Source: Plasmopara viticola (lineage: Eukaryota; Oomycota; Peronosporomycetes; Peronosporales; Peronosporaceae). Taken from it: 64,000 nt of DNA. Made by a program: the position numbers and the translations under genes. Under the pieces are notes generated by a model. The model saw only the letters and a program-made list of their open reading frames with translations. It was not told the DNA's origin and ran no database searches. Position 1 is the stretch's first letter; the number at the start of each line of letters is the position of its first letter. Of this stretch, positions 49,901 to 61,405 are shown one piece after another. Where the stretch lies: assembly GCA_001695595.3 (NCBI GenBank), contig MBPM02000003.1, forward strand, positions 992,001 to 1,056,000, given 5' to 3'.

Positions 49901-51823
49901 AGGCAATCATCACTGTTACAACAGCCATTGATGTCTTAGTTGCTAAACGGCCGCAGAAGAGATTGTGCGGGACTCGGAATTCTTGCATTCGTGCTTTCAA
50001 AGCCCGGAGGGAATGTAACGTTTAGATCATGCTTATAATAAGCGGAGTAGTGCAACATTTGTGTCACAAACGTCTTTCACCAGGAACCCTTCGACAGATC
50101 AACCTCTTCAGATTATTTCTGTCAACTTGTTTCTTCTAGATAATGGTGATGCCCTTCAACGGCTCCCACTCTTCAATTTGGTCCTGTCAACTTGTCCCTT
50201 CTAGACACAATTAAAGGATTTACAAGACGTAGCTGAACCTACGTTCAGGAAAGAGAAAACTATTTTGCAAAGAATCGTTGATTTCTTAAAGAGCTGAGCT
50301 GCATTCTTTGCCCTGCGTTTCCTGGTCACATGTCTACCGGCCGATCATGTACTGTGTGGTATGGTAAACTCCACATTTATGTACTACGATAAAGATGGTA
50401 ATATCTGGCTACAAGTGCATAATTACCTCTAAAGACGACGTAGCTTGAGCTCTCTCTCTGTGCACCATTTCTACCTTCACAAATGCAACTGTACTGATGA
50501 GAAATTTTTATCCACACCATGCTGTAAGCGTATTCCTACGCCCCGCGCTTCCAAGAGCTTGCTCAAAGTTCTGGGAGGATTTTTTGATGTGACGCACAAA
50601 ACTTTGCTATCGAGCTCACAAATGATGAAGTGCTTGGGACCAGTGTAATTGTTTTTTTCGCTTTTGGTATACTTGCGCAGTACAAGCGTGATTACTTCAA
50701 ATCCAGGTATTAAAGAGGGCTTTATCTTTTTCTCACTAAGTCCATTGGGATCAAACATGATAAAGCGTCATAGCGGAACGCATTCGCGGCAAACTTTGTA
50801 AGACTAAACGATTCAGGATACTTAGCTTACGCTGCGGTGATCGTCTGTGTTGTTTATCTTTAGGGTATCACTGCTGCCGAAGACATGAATATGAAGCCTA
50901 ATAAAGATCTACCCTTGTGTAAATCTGAAAGATTGAAAGCATCTACGTAATTTTAGATATCACTATAAATAGAAGCAGTCGCCAAACAAGTTCTTCTGTG
51001 CGATAGAGCAAAACCTGATCTTCGATTCCAGCCGCGTACCTTTTAAACTGCTTAGTACAATTTCTGCGTCTCTTGGAATTTAATGAGTATACATACGGCA
51101 AAACAATATACGGGCGCGCGCAATTGCAAGATACAATGAAACATCGTTGGCCTATTTTGATGGATACTTAAGGCCGGAAACGAAAAAATTCTTCACTTCC
51201 GCGTCTAGGCCGTTACATGGCCATTTGTTTCACACCACACTGAAAGTTTGAGTTGATGTCGATCTCTTTGATCCAGTGAGAATTACAAGTATCTTTGAGT
51301 GATGCAGCACGATGCCCGTCCAGTTCCGGTAAGTTTGGGATTCTAAACAAAGCGGCAACTTACCAAGGAAATATCAAGGCTCTGAATGATTTTTTTAATT
51401 TAGCCTTCAATACCGCGTTATTGCTGCCATAACGATGTCATATACACGGATTAGAATATCGGAGCACCTTGCGTGAAAACAAGCATGTGGAGTACTGGTG
51501 CGTCTAATAATCACATATATATAAGTGTTGCGATAATTGGCAAATACTAGTGTTTGTCGGCTTGCTTCAACCATAACGAAATGTGTGTCTTTCACGCATG
51601 GGAGTCGTAAAGTTATCTATCCGCGAAATGTAATTGAACGGAGAATTTTGACAGTGATTTACACGAATGACCTCTACAAGTATACAGTCGTGCTAATATT
51701 AAGAAAACCTGTCGATTTTAAGATACGTCGGCTATTATACATAAAATCGCTTCGAGACGCAGTGTCTCTTACATATAAAAATCGAAATTAAATAAATCGT
51801 TGCCATTACTATTTTACTTCCTT

Positions 51824-52148
51824 GTAATGTAATGTATTACGTTATCGCGTTGCCAAGTTATGCACGTGCTAGGCTCAGTCTGGTTAGTCCACGGCATAGA
51901 TTGGTGTCCGCATACGTCGGGTCTCGTTCGGCGGGCAGTGCAGCCAGCACCGAGGTCGTGAGGGTCTTCCATTAATTTGCTTAGCTCTGACTTGGTAAGA
52001 GCCCAGGTGGCGCCCGGTGCTGGAGACCGTCGCGTCGAGGGTGAGACTCATTAGAGACCTGCAGATGCCCGAGAGCACCTGCCCGAAGCGCGCGAGCATT
52101 TAGCCCCCGCGCTTGGAAGGAGGGCGTCACCCCAACCTTTTCCAAGCT
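51824..52148 (-). mobile_element. ~325 bp SINE-like retroposed element, copy 2
   Basis: Minus-strand copy of the element at 28131-28456. It is flanked by a perfect 12-base direct repeat TTTTACTTCCTT (51812-51823 and 52149-52160), unrelated to the repeat at copy 1, so the two insertions are independent. It shares the GGAAAAGGTTGGGGTGACG start, and its 3' end has an ATTAC/AATAC tail. Copy-to-copy differences are scattered substitutions, with no large indel seen by eye. Confidence 0.65.
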
Positions 52149-53504
52149 TTTTACTTCCTTATTCACTAAAAACATTATTTAGAGACCTTAGAAATCAATC
52201 TAAACTGCTTTCCTCTCGACTAAGCGACTGATGTCTGTCTGTTTACGAAGTTACCAAGAATTTTGTAAGGTTTTTTGGTAGAGGAGTGTTTCAGCCGACC
52301 TGTCAAATCTTTATAAAATTTCTTAATTAAATTTGGAGTTTATGAAATACTAAAGATAATAAAAAAAATTCCGCCCGTAGAAAATACAGCATTCAAAGCA
52401 CCGTAAGTCTGTAGTACTGTAGCTCCATGTACTAATAGGCCTGTCTGCATGTTATCGTATAGCGGAAAAGAAGGGGGAAGAAATAATTTGATCTTTTTCT
52501 TACAATCTGACTGAACATAAACGAAGCTTAATGCGAATACTTTTACAAGGTGGTCCATAAACGTGGTGATAGATTTAAATAATATATTACTACTTGCGAT
52601 TACATAGTCGCGTCGCCGTCGAGATACTTTCGAAAGAGGTTACTGTCGGGTTCATCACGCATGTCAATCGCAATAATTTAGCATTTCGTCGAACTGTAAT
52701 CCGTTACTATCAATAACATAGTACCGCTATCTGTAGCATGTAGGCAGTGACTCTAGGGATGAGATGGGGCTGTTAAGCCACTTAAGGGGCATAGATTTTC
52801 GGTACAGTACGGATTGAAGGCTGAAATTCACGATTGAAAATGGTCAAGCCAAGGGCTCCATAGCTCCGTGCGTATGTTGCACGGATAGGAAGGTGTACAC
52901 TGCATTGTCGGTAGATATTATAGTATTTAGCTTAAAATACAGCCACATGTTTCAATGCCTTGCGATTTTAGAGCGGTGCTTAAGATCCCGTTCCGCACGC
53001 GCGAGCCTGTGCCACACTTCATGTGTGGCTAAGTTTGAGGTGGACTGCAAGAATCAGCTTCAAGCACCAGCTGCTCCAATAGATGGGTTGTCGTTTACTA
53101 CCAGCCTATCAAAAATGCCTGTTCAGTCAATGGTGTTCACTATGCATGATTATGTCATTCTACTCGATCAGTGTGGTGGCCACAGAGATATTTCGCGGCT
53201 TTCCTCAAAATTGAGCCACTGCTGTGCACTACAAAAATCCCTTAGGCCTTCGCCGCGTGGTCTCTGCTCGCCCAGCTGTTCCAACGTGTCGCAACCTCTC
53301 TGGACGTCCACAAACGCTTCCCCAACCACAGCGGACCAGGACCTGGCTGAGCAGAGGTGTACCACCCAAAAATAGAGTCACGAAGTAAAACGGTGTTCAC
53401 TCTCGACCATTACACTTTGTAATTGACGTCAAGCGCCGCACTGCTACTGCATTCGAGCGTCCACTAGATTGCGCTCACTTTAGCAAGCAATCTCCGAAGA
53501 GGCA

Positions 53505-54173
53505 ATGACGTCGTGCATAATACAAGTTCAGGAACTATCACAACGCCTACTCAAGCGGACACGGCCATCGCTACCGAACAGTACTAGCGCTGCAACAGAC
53601 GATCGCGGCGTCATTGGCGTCACGGCAACAAGCGAAGCGTTTTCCAAGGTCTGCAAGCGTCAAATCGAATCGTCACCACGCTCAGCGGTTTTAAAAACAA
53701 GGGCAGATGAGCCGCTGCAAGAGAGTATTACGGGTACTCTCCCCGTGAGCAAGGCGAGAGCCGGGGACTGGCCTTCCGTTACTGGGTGCGAGGGCGTACG
53801 CAAGGCGCTTACGTTTCTACAGACCTCACGTCAACACGCATTAATGCTCATGCTACAAAATCATTGGGAGCGCGCTGTAGGCGTTCTTGAAAAAATCGAG
53901 AAAGCTTCTGAGAGGATTAGCGAGCAACGTCGACAGGTGGTCATCCAGCAGGCCAATGCCAATCGCAACGTGCTTGTTGAGAAGATTTTGGACCTTGAAC
54001 TTGCAGCTCCACGTCGTTCCGTCCGTTTTGATGACCAGATAATTGTGGCTTTTGCGGTTGACATGGACCGCAAGTGCTATGAGGTGTCGGAACCTGTTCA
54101 CGAGGAGATGCTTGTTCTGCGCGCTTCTCGTAAAATCCCTTGCGAAAATTTATCGGAATTTTGGAACGAATAA
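53505..54173 (+). CDS. Hypothetical protein with coiled coil and RVxF-like motif
   Basis: A single-exon ATG frame of 222 residues. The first ~100 residues are polar and Ser/Thr-rich. Residues ~110-170 are a helical, heptad-like region (RAVGVLEKIEKASERISEQR). The C-terminal part has RRSVRFDDQIIVAFAVDMD, where S-V-R-F preceded by basic residues resembles a protein phosphatase 1 docking motif (RVxF class). No catalytic domain is visible. Codon use looks like that of neighbouring genes and the frame is long for this sequence, so I take it as a real gene of unknown role. The nearest recognised neighbour is about 3.7 kb away. Confidence 0.6.
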   Translation: MTSCIIQVQELSQRLLKRTRPSLPNSTSAATDDRGVIGVTATSEAFSKVCKRQIESSPRSAVLKTRADEPLQESITGTLPVSKARAGDWPSVTGCEGVRKALTFLQTSRQHALMLMLQNHWERAVGVLEKIEKASERISEQRRQVVIQQANANRNVLVEKILDLELAAPRRSVRFDDQIIVAFAVDMDRKCYEVSEPVHEEMLVLRASRKIPCENLSEFWNE

Positions 54174-54469
54174 CTTAACGAGTTTGAGCTGCTGGCGGGT
54201 AATTTACAGGTAACTATTTGGGCCGATTGCGAGGCCGCGCATAGAAATTATTTAATTAAAAATTTATTTTACCATTCGAGTTAATGGACAAATATAAATA
54301 TCAGAGCATCCCTTGCACATTGCACGCCCACTTTCTGATCGGTTGACGCATTACATCGTAATCCTGAATAGAAGTACGTACCTTTGATATATTAGTACAA
54401 TTTCTGAGCCCAGAGGTCAGTACACATTAAAAGAGCAGAATGGTATCACATAATCACTAGCACAAAGAA

Positions 54470-54879
54470 TCCATCTTTCTTGCAAGATCAGTAAGAGCTT
54501 GAGCGGCATCTGTAATCATGCCCGAGATTTGCGCATCGCTAGAGAAGATTGTAAGCTCTGCGAGTAAGGAATTCCAAATTAATTTCTTGCAAAGCCTCTG
54601 GAGCGATTAGGCCTTGACAGACTGTGGTAAATCATTTGGCCTGGCATCGGTAGAATCCTATCGCGTGAAGAAATATTCTGAGTACAATGTCGGGTTCTGG
54701 ACCAAAGTAAGCATCCTCACGAATTTTAATCCACCAGCAATTACCTTGAGCTTATCCACACGAACGACCTTATATCGGGTGCGATTACCGGCCGTGCCAG
54801 CGGGCACAAACGGACCAGCTATGCAATCTGTCATAGCAGTGATACAGGTGCTCTTGGCTAGGGCAACCAGCTGATACAT
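54470..54879 (-). pseudogene. Exon-like segments of an unrecognised minus-strand gene
   Basis: An ATG at 54879 opens MYQLVALAKSTCITAMTDCI and ends YKVVRVDKLK at a GTAATT donor-like site. Lower down (about 54630-54545) a frame reads CQGLIAPEALQEINLEFLT, and a final block reads FSSDAQISGMITDAAQALTD to a TAG. Each piece has ordinary protein composition. I could not join all three in one consistent set of phases, so this may be a decayed gene or one with introns I placed wrongly. The family is not recognised. Confidence 0.3.
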
Positions 54880-55564
54880 CTAAAAATTATAAGACCCCCC
54901 CCTAAAACGGTTTATATGTGCCAGCTGGACAGCGGCCACAAGCGCGTCCATGATGCGAAGATTTACCTTCAAAACTGAAAAGAGGACACGGTAGCTAAAC
55001 TGTACGACTACTGTACCTGCACACCTTGTCAAATCCGTGCGCCCGACGCATACATATACTTTATAATTGAAAATTGGAGGCCGTTCCGTGGGATTGCAGC
55101 AATTCGCAGGCAGAAATTGTTGCTCGGCTACTGTTGAACATCAGCGCATAGCGAATTTACGAGGGCTGACAAAATCAAAAAGACGAAACAATTCTACAAG
55201 AGGCGCACGAAATTATAATAGACCTTTAAGACATTTGGTCCGGCAACAACCGATCGAGCTTTTATTCAAAGAAGGGTTTGTGTATTCGATACAACACGTA
55301 CCGAGGGCGACCGACGCGGCCAAAAATGCACAGGGAGAGCATTTACAATAGAGTGGTCAGCCGATTAGGGCCAAAATTTTCCTTTACTTCTTAAAGATCG
55401 TCAAGTCAAAGACGGCGACCTGGAGGACTAAGATGACGATCGTGATGTTTGGAATTATTGAAATGACCTTTCGGAAAAGCTTGTTAATTCTTCCAGTGAC
55501 GTTTCCAATCACGATATAGAATATAGAAGTCGTGCCAAAGATTTTAACAATATAACGTCTTGAA

Positions 55565-55900
55565 CTATCGGGATGGTGGTGTCTCAGACGACCAAAGTGA
55601 CCACGATAACCAAAGATGACGCCCCTGATGTACAAGACGACATGCGTGAGATAGAATTTTAAAAGCGACCCAAAGCACAAGCTCGAAGGTATAACGAAGC
55701 GAGTCTCCTATCCCTTGATTTTCACAGACTCTTTCCAAAATGTACTCAATATAGTCGGAATCGAAATTTCCCATCATTCGTCCCAGATAGATTTCTTCCG
55801 CTAGCACGACGATCACTCTTCTAGATTTACAAATGTAGGCAAAATGGCATTTGAAGCACCATTCCATAAGGTGCGGCTCTAGCAGCCACCCTCGTATCAT
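55565..55900 (-). CDS. Hypothetical ORF, 111 residues, unrecognised
   Basis: The minus-strand frame has balanced composition (CKSRRVIVVLAEEIYLGRMM, then FDSDYIEYILERVCENQGIG) and then turns Trp/Ser-rich. The neighbouring frame downstream (55680-55384) is also open, with FGYRGHFGRLRHHHPD. A frameshift near 55640 may therefore have split one gene. I can name no family. Confidence 0.25.
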   Translation of the reverse strand: MIRGWLLEPHLMEWCFKCHFAYICKSRRVIVVLAEEIYLGRMMGNFDSDYIEYILERVCENQGIGDSLRYTFELVLWVAFKILSHACRLVHQGRHLWLSWSLWSSETPPSR

Positions 55901-55951
55901 CCAAACACAATCGACACTTCCTCGTCAGCATTTGCTTCCACTAACTCGATG

Positions 55952-56015
55952 CATCGACGTATTTCTGGCAATTGGCGTCTTTACATCGACGTATTTCTGG
56001 CAATTGGTGTCTTTA
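55952..56015. repeat. 32 bp tandem duplication
   Basis: CATCGACGTATTTCTGGCAA, continuing ATTGGCGTCTTTA-type, occurs at 55952 and again at 55984, nearly identical (one substitution seen). A recent local duplication. Confidence 0.75.
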
Positions 56016-57883
56016 CATATCGTATTGATCCCACGTATAAACCACTCAAGGCAGCCAAAACCTTTCGCACGTCGCTACAAGGGCCAGATATTGCCTTGTC
56101 TGTAGTGGCTTGAGCGTTGGTAATAATTTCCTTTCTCTCGATTGGCTCTGCAAAGCTGGTGCCTTTTCTGATAATATTTCTATCCCTTCCCCACTTCGTT
56201 GTTCTCAGTATCTAGTACGACTTCAATGAGCACAAAATTTCTTCATGTATCGTCATCACCTTAACCGATGGCTAGAGACCGCACTTCTGTGTGCATTTTC
56301 TGCCACTTGGCCTATTTCAGAGTAAGGGCCGAATCCCGAAATCACTAGTTTCTTCGTCTTACGTTCTTCTACTCAACCCGTCTTTAAAAACTGCACGTAG
56401 TGTAAAGGGTTACTCATTTGCTTCCCAGCCACCAATCGTTGTACTTTTTCCTCTCGCTTTACTAATTTGGCCAAATCAGTGGGCAGAGGAGATTACGTCC
56501 ATAAGTGCTTGAAGCCACGCCGTCCTACGAGCAGCGGTCAGTTACTCGAAAGGCACCCCATTAGATTATCTTAATGCTCTATGGCGAGGTCACACAGCAT
56601 TTACGATAGAGGAGGTTTCTGTACACGAAGCATTTACTCTTGACGTGCGCGGTTCAAAGATTGACTTCTTCAATACATCTTTCATTTTATTTTTATCCAG
56701 CATTGTTTAATTATTAGGGAATATTACAAAAGGTGACGCAATTCGAAAATGCATAAGGAACTGGCCAGACATTTGATTTATTACACTTTGTTGGGAAACT
56801 TTTTCTACATATAGTCATATGGTCTGACGTACAGTGTCCTTCACTTACGAAGAATTGAAAAAAGATGGATGACGAATTCGACGCCAAGCGCTTGCAGAAA
56901 GAGAGGTGGACAAGTGTCCAGTAAGCCGTCGCCGCCATCAAGTTGATTACATTTCGTCATTCGCCTGCGTCAGCATCCGAGGGGCACATTCCGGCGTTTG
57001 AAATGCGGCATTGCAAAACAGGGAGCACGAGGTTTGTATATCGAATTGCAATTAACTTGATGCTAGCGACGGCTTCCTTGCCACTTGTTTCTGCAAGCGC
57101 TTGACGTCGACGAAGTGAGGGTTGGACTCACACTATACGTCAGACCTTATGACCCCTGTGAAACATTAGCTAACACCAATGTCTAATTTTGCACCAGTTC
57201 CATATCACGTTATGGTGAGGAATTCAATTTTTTGATTTCCCTATTGGTTCCATCCAGCATTAGATGATTTCCATTTCGAAAAATCTCAGTATGCAAACCA
57301 ATACAACAGCGCCTATATCACATAAATATCGTCGTGATTGGTCGTATGTGGAACAACCTTTGCTGAGAAGTTACATGTTTGATTTGCATTCGTTCTCAAA
57401 TGCAGCCACCCACTTAAGTGACGAAAAAGTAGCCAAGCAATTAGCCAGCGAGTGCTCAAGCCTGCGGTCCAAGCAAGTGCAGCGAACGATCAAACAACCG
57501 GTTCAATTCAGCGGCCGATCAAACAAGTGAGCGAGCGGCCTGTGACTGGTAGAGCGAATGGTTTTCGTGCGGTCTAGCGAGGCGATGAGATGCGTGGAGA
57601 GGCGATGCGAGACAGGGCGAGATGGTTGAACGATTGAGCCCTGTGCAGTGCTTTCGTAAATGAAAGCAACTGATGCAGGGATTATGTACCTCGTGACGAG
57701 TCGGCATAACAACCTTATCTTGCTAAACGTTAATCACATGACAACAATGTATGCGTTTACTTATTAAAAAATGAAGCCCACTCTATGTACATTAGGAATT
57801 TTAGGAATAGTCACTTCTTGAAGTTTGCCATCTTTTTAAAGAGGGAACCATTACCACTAGAGAAATTTGCAACCTAGTGCAAG

Positions 57884-60837
57884 ATGGCCGATGCGAAGCA
57901 CTTTCGCACGACCGGCCACCCTGAGACCGCTCACTTGGTATTCAACGCCCAGCTGCACCAACAGTTGAAGAACATTGCCAAGAATCGTGAGATCTCAGTT
58001 GTACCGGGGGCGCCCACGATCTCTAGCAATGGCAGTATGCGCCCAACGCCGCCGATGGCTCTCAACGGTGGTGGTCGCTCGACGGAGATTAATGGCTGGA
58101 ATTTGGAAAAAAAGATGATGACTTTAGCCGACAACCTGCACATACTCCGTTTTCCTTTCTTCTTTTACCTTGACTTTGGCACGGCCGCCGCGGCCGAGGC
58201 GTCAAATGGAGGCGCCGCTGGAGCTCCTGGGGATCGTAAACTCACGTATCATTCGTATTTCAACAAGATTTTACCACTACACGTCGGCCAAACCGTGTTG
58301 CTCGATCTGTGGTACGAAGTGACTTTTTCTGTTGATGTTTAAGTATAATTAACGACATTGTCTCGCTCGATGGTAGGGACTACTTGATGGACATGGTCGA
58401 CCATGTGCCTGTGCGTAACCACTGTCGATCATTGTATCTGCAAGCAGCAGTGTACATTTGTCGCCGTGTGGAGTTTATTGAAGGGTACCCATTGGACGGA
58501 CAACAGGTACACTTAGACACTTTGGTGTCAAAGCGGTACATCCGTTTGTTGGAACGAAGTATGCGCTACGGCTCGATTAAAATTCACAAGACGCAATCCA
58601 TGGCCGAGGAATATCGCTTTTTTGTGGCACATATCAACACAGCAGTGTTCTTTCGCTTTCCGTTTGCTACTTCGAAACTTTTAGAAGCGATCCTCCAATG
58701 CACGGAAAAGTTGGAAGGCACGGAAGCAGTGAGCAATGGAGTAGCCAAAGGAGCACGTGACACATCAAACGGAACAGTGATATTCGACGCTCATTATTAT
58801 AAGACCAAGCGACAACAGGCACGTCGCGGAGGCTTTGGAGGCAACTTGCGAAGCCCTCGACACTATCGCCGTCATTGGAATGATCTATCAGGTACCTGAC
58901 TTGATGGAAAGACTGCTTTTGGTACGTGATTGACTTTGGTGCATATTGTAGAATCCAAGTGTCGACCAGACCGCATCAGTGGCGTCGATTTACAGCTCGA
59001 AATCTTCTCATCTTTCTCACAGTACAAATTAAATCGCCATACAGATCGGTTAGTGGTGCCTTCAAAGGGTAGTCATATCCCGAGCATTCCACAAGATATG
59101 CTAACACAAAGGTCTGGCAACAAATTGACTGCTGCTACACTCGAAGCGGTATTTCAACAGGGCATGTATCAGGTTGGCGAAGAGCAAGAAGTCGCCTTTA
59201 TTTATCAGCTTCCGTTGTTGTACATTGGTCACAAGTTGCAGAATGACGCGTTTGTGACGCTGACAGTGACAACGCAGGACAAGATCGAAGCTGATTTGGA
59301 CATTTTTATCGAGCGGATAAACTCGCCGGGCAGAGATGATCTCATGGCAGTCACTTTCTTGGCCGCTGTGCTAAACGATGTGAGCAGTTGGTGTAGCCAT
59401 CGACACGCGGATGGAAGAGTTTTGTGGCATTGCGTGCCCGGGTACTTTGCACTCGTGCGCTTGTATGTGGCAGTGTTTCAACGAATGTGCCACCGGCGTG
59501 CACGTTCGAATGGCACTGCTGCATCCTTGCCTTCGGTGAATCGAATATTGTCCATTATTAAAGGCAAGGCAATTGATCCTTGGGAAGAATACTGGAATGA
59601 TCGGCAAATCATCGGCGTACTGGATGCAGGGAGTGAGGTGCTAAAAAACGAAGCTTTAGTAAATGTGCTGATGCAAGTCATTTTCGAAAGCACCAATCTT
59701 TACGACCTTACAAGTGTCAATTACTCGTTTGATATCTTGCAGCGTATGCTCGAAGTTGCCTCGATAGCTGCAACGCCCGTTGCAGCAAAAATTGGATCCG
59801 GCGATGGGAATCGAGGGGGGCGTGTTCGTCGCTGTCTTGGATTGGCGTTTAATGGCGAGTATTTTGTAAGCAGCATGCGCAGCGCCTTGCAGTCGTCCCA
59901 CGTGCAAACGCTACTAAAAGTTCTTACGTGTATATACAACTGCATTGGTAAACATACTTGCATTTGCACTGACACTTTTGGCCGGAACTGATGAGAGTGT
60001 GTTTGTGAATTGATGGTTCCTAGACTTGTTGCCAACCGCTGCTCGCAAACGGCTTGTTGCCGAACTAATTTTGCGCGAAAACTTCTTTCATTTTTTATTG
60101 CATTGGAACGAAGAGGTAAGGCGGTCGTTCCAACTTGAGTATCTCGATCTGTGGGTCTTCTCACGACCTTGCTGCAAACGAATTAGATTCGAAAGATCTT
60201 TTCATACATGATTGTTTTCAAGACGTCAGCATCGAACCGGTTGGACCTACCTAGTGCATCCGATCGAATTTTACTTGCACAGACCCCATTTTTCGAGGCT
60301 GGGTCCTCAGCAAAGTCCGGCAACTCAACTTTATCGGCTGCTTCTCCGGCCCTGAGTTACTTAGGTCATCTGAGTGAGTTGGCACAAGCGATGTTACGTC
60401 CTACTACCGATAGTGAGATGGATCCAGTGAAGAAGGCGGCGGTGGGGAAGAAGGCTCTGCGGCGTCTTATAAATTGGGACGCTAGCGCACGATTAAAACG
60501 CCCCCGTAGCAGCGATTACACAGTGTTTCGAAACAGTCTTGTCGATGAGGAACTTTCAGTGGATCTTTCAATCGCAAGCAAATTGGATGCGAATTTTAAA
60601 ATGATTGCCGAGCAGCTCGCTCCTGCACATTACGAGCATGACAGTTTTGCAAATGGTGAAAAGATGTTACCAAAGCGCTATTTCGCGCGGGAGCTGGAAG
60701 CCTACGCTGAGCGGGCACTGTCACAATACGTTTTGGTTTTGTGGGAGTACTACGAAGCTGCGTTTGACAATCCGGCAAAGATGCCGATTGCACCGTCCCT
60801 CGAGTTTACGATCTCTCTGCCCTTTTTTCCCGACTAA
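57884..60837 (+). CDS. Large DUF1765-like (UPF0592) protein
   Basis: Five exons (57884-58311, 58377-58891, 58952-59947, 60024-60115, 60187-60837) keep frame and give 893 residues. The N-terminal ~110 residues are polar and include a short Gly/Ala-rich insert (GTAAAAEASNGGAAGAPGD). The centre is mostly helical. The block LRENFFHFLLHWNEE joined to IRKIFSYMIVFKTSA, then LPSASDRILL, recalls the 'LF..FFxLFLHWS..VR..F..LL.YR' region of DUF1765 proteins, described mainly in fungi with no defined biochemical role. The tail reads YVLVLWEYYEAAFDNPAKMP. Within exon 2 a better-looking coding frame appears about 70 bp before the donor (see findings), so a frameshift is possible. The family call is by pattern only. 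Confidence 0.6.
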
Positions 60838-61405
60838 TCAACGCGTATATTAACAGGTAGTTTGTAGTTGTACAGTAGGACTCGCTGATTGATGCAGAAG
60901 CGCAACTAGACTTGAGCGTAGAGGCTTAGCTGGTGGAACATATTCCTTCTGCTAAACACTGTGGTTGTTGCTCCCGCTTATCAATGGCAAACAAACGATA
61001 TGAGTCAATTGTTTCATGCACGAATGCTTCATTGCATGGTGATCCTTACCATGTAATGGCTCGGTCAAAAACATTCGCAAATCTCCTGCGCGCACACGTT
61101 TCCAGTCCCGTTTTCGACGCGCAAACAAATTCTCATGTTCTTTCTTGTCTGCTGTGCGACCTTGAGTCAGATAATTGCTCAGAAATGTCATTTCACCGGT
61201 TGCATTGATGCAGGCAACTTACTTGGATGATCCTGTTTTCGCTTGTGCGTTCGGCAAGATTGTCTCTGACAATTTCAAAGGCATGAGATTGAGGTTTACA
61301 ACACATAAGAGACTAACGCCTGTAGCATACCGAGGCTTGGATCAGTAAAAGTCGCTGATGCTCTTCGCGGTCTAGAGTGTGTTGCACAAATGCCCGTAGC
61401 CACCA
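60838..61405. other. Intergenic region between convergent genes
   Basis: Presumed 3' UTRs of the DUF1765-like gene and of the minus-strand unknown gene. Short ORFs overlap on both strands (60933-61208 and 60952-61191) without recognisable content. Confidence 0.5.

Larger units (their letters stand above)
38934..53504. other. 14.6 kb gene desert with decayed repeats
   Basis: No intact gene could be supported. Identified content: a 45 bp tandem repeat and adjacent hairpin (47353-47520), a possible Copia relic on the minus strand (48430-48995), a 30 bp duplication (49845-49900), a ~66 bp imperfect duplication around 50110-50200, and the second copy of the ~325 bp element (51824-52148). Short ORFs such as 43588-43815, 44857-45279 (-), 50477-50758 (-) and 52893-53375 have no domain I recognise and may be remnants of mobile elements. 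Confidence 0.6.
54174..57883. other. 3.7 kb region with exon-like fragments and ORFs only
   Basis: Contains minus-strand exon-like segments at 54470-54879, an unrecognised minus-strand ORF at 55565-55900 and a 32 bp duplication at 55952-56015. The forward ORFs at 55067-55351 and 57264-57530 are also unrecognised. A homopolymer run of C at 54894-54902 interrupts one candidate exon boundary. No known domain was found. Confidence 0.5.

Noticed and set aside
52893..53375. 160-codon forward ORF upstream of the coiled-coil gene
   Set aside because: Both strands are open, composition is Ser/Cys-rich, and no domain or start context supports it.
60933..61208. ORFs on both strands between convergent genes
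   Set aside because: Short, overlapping and in the expected 3' UTR position.
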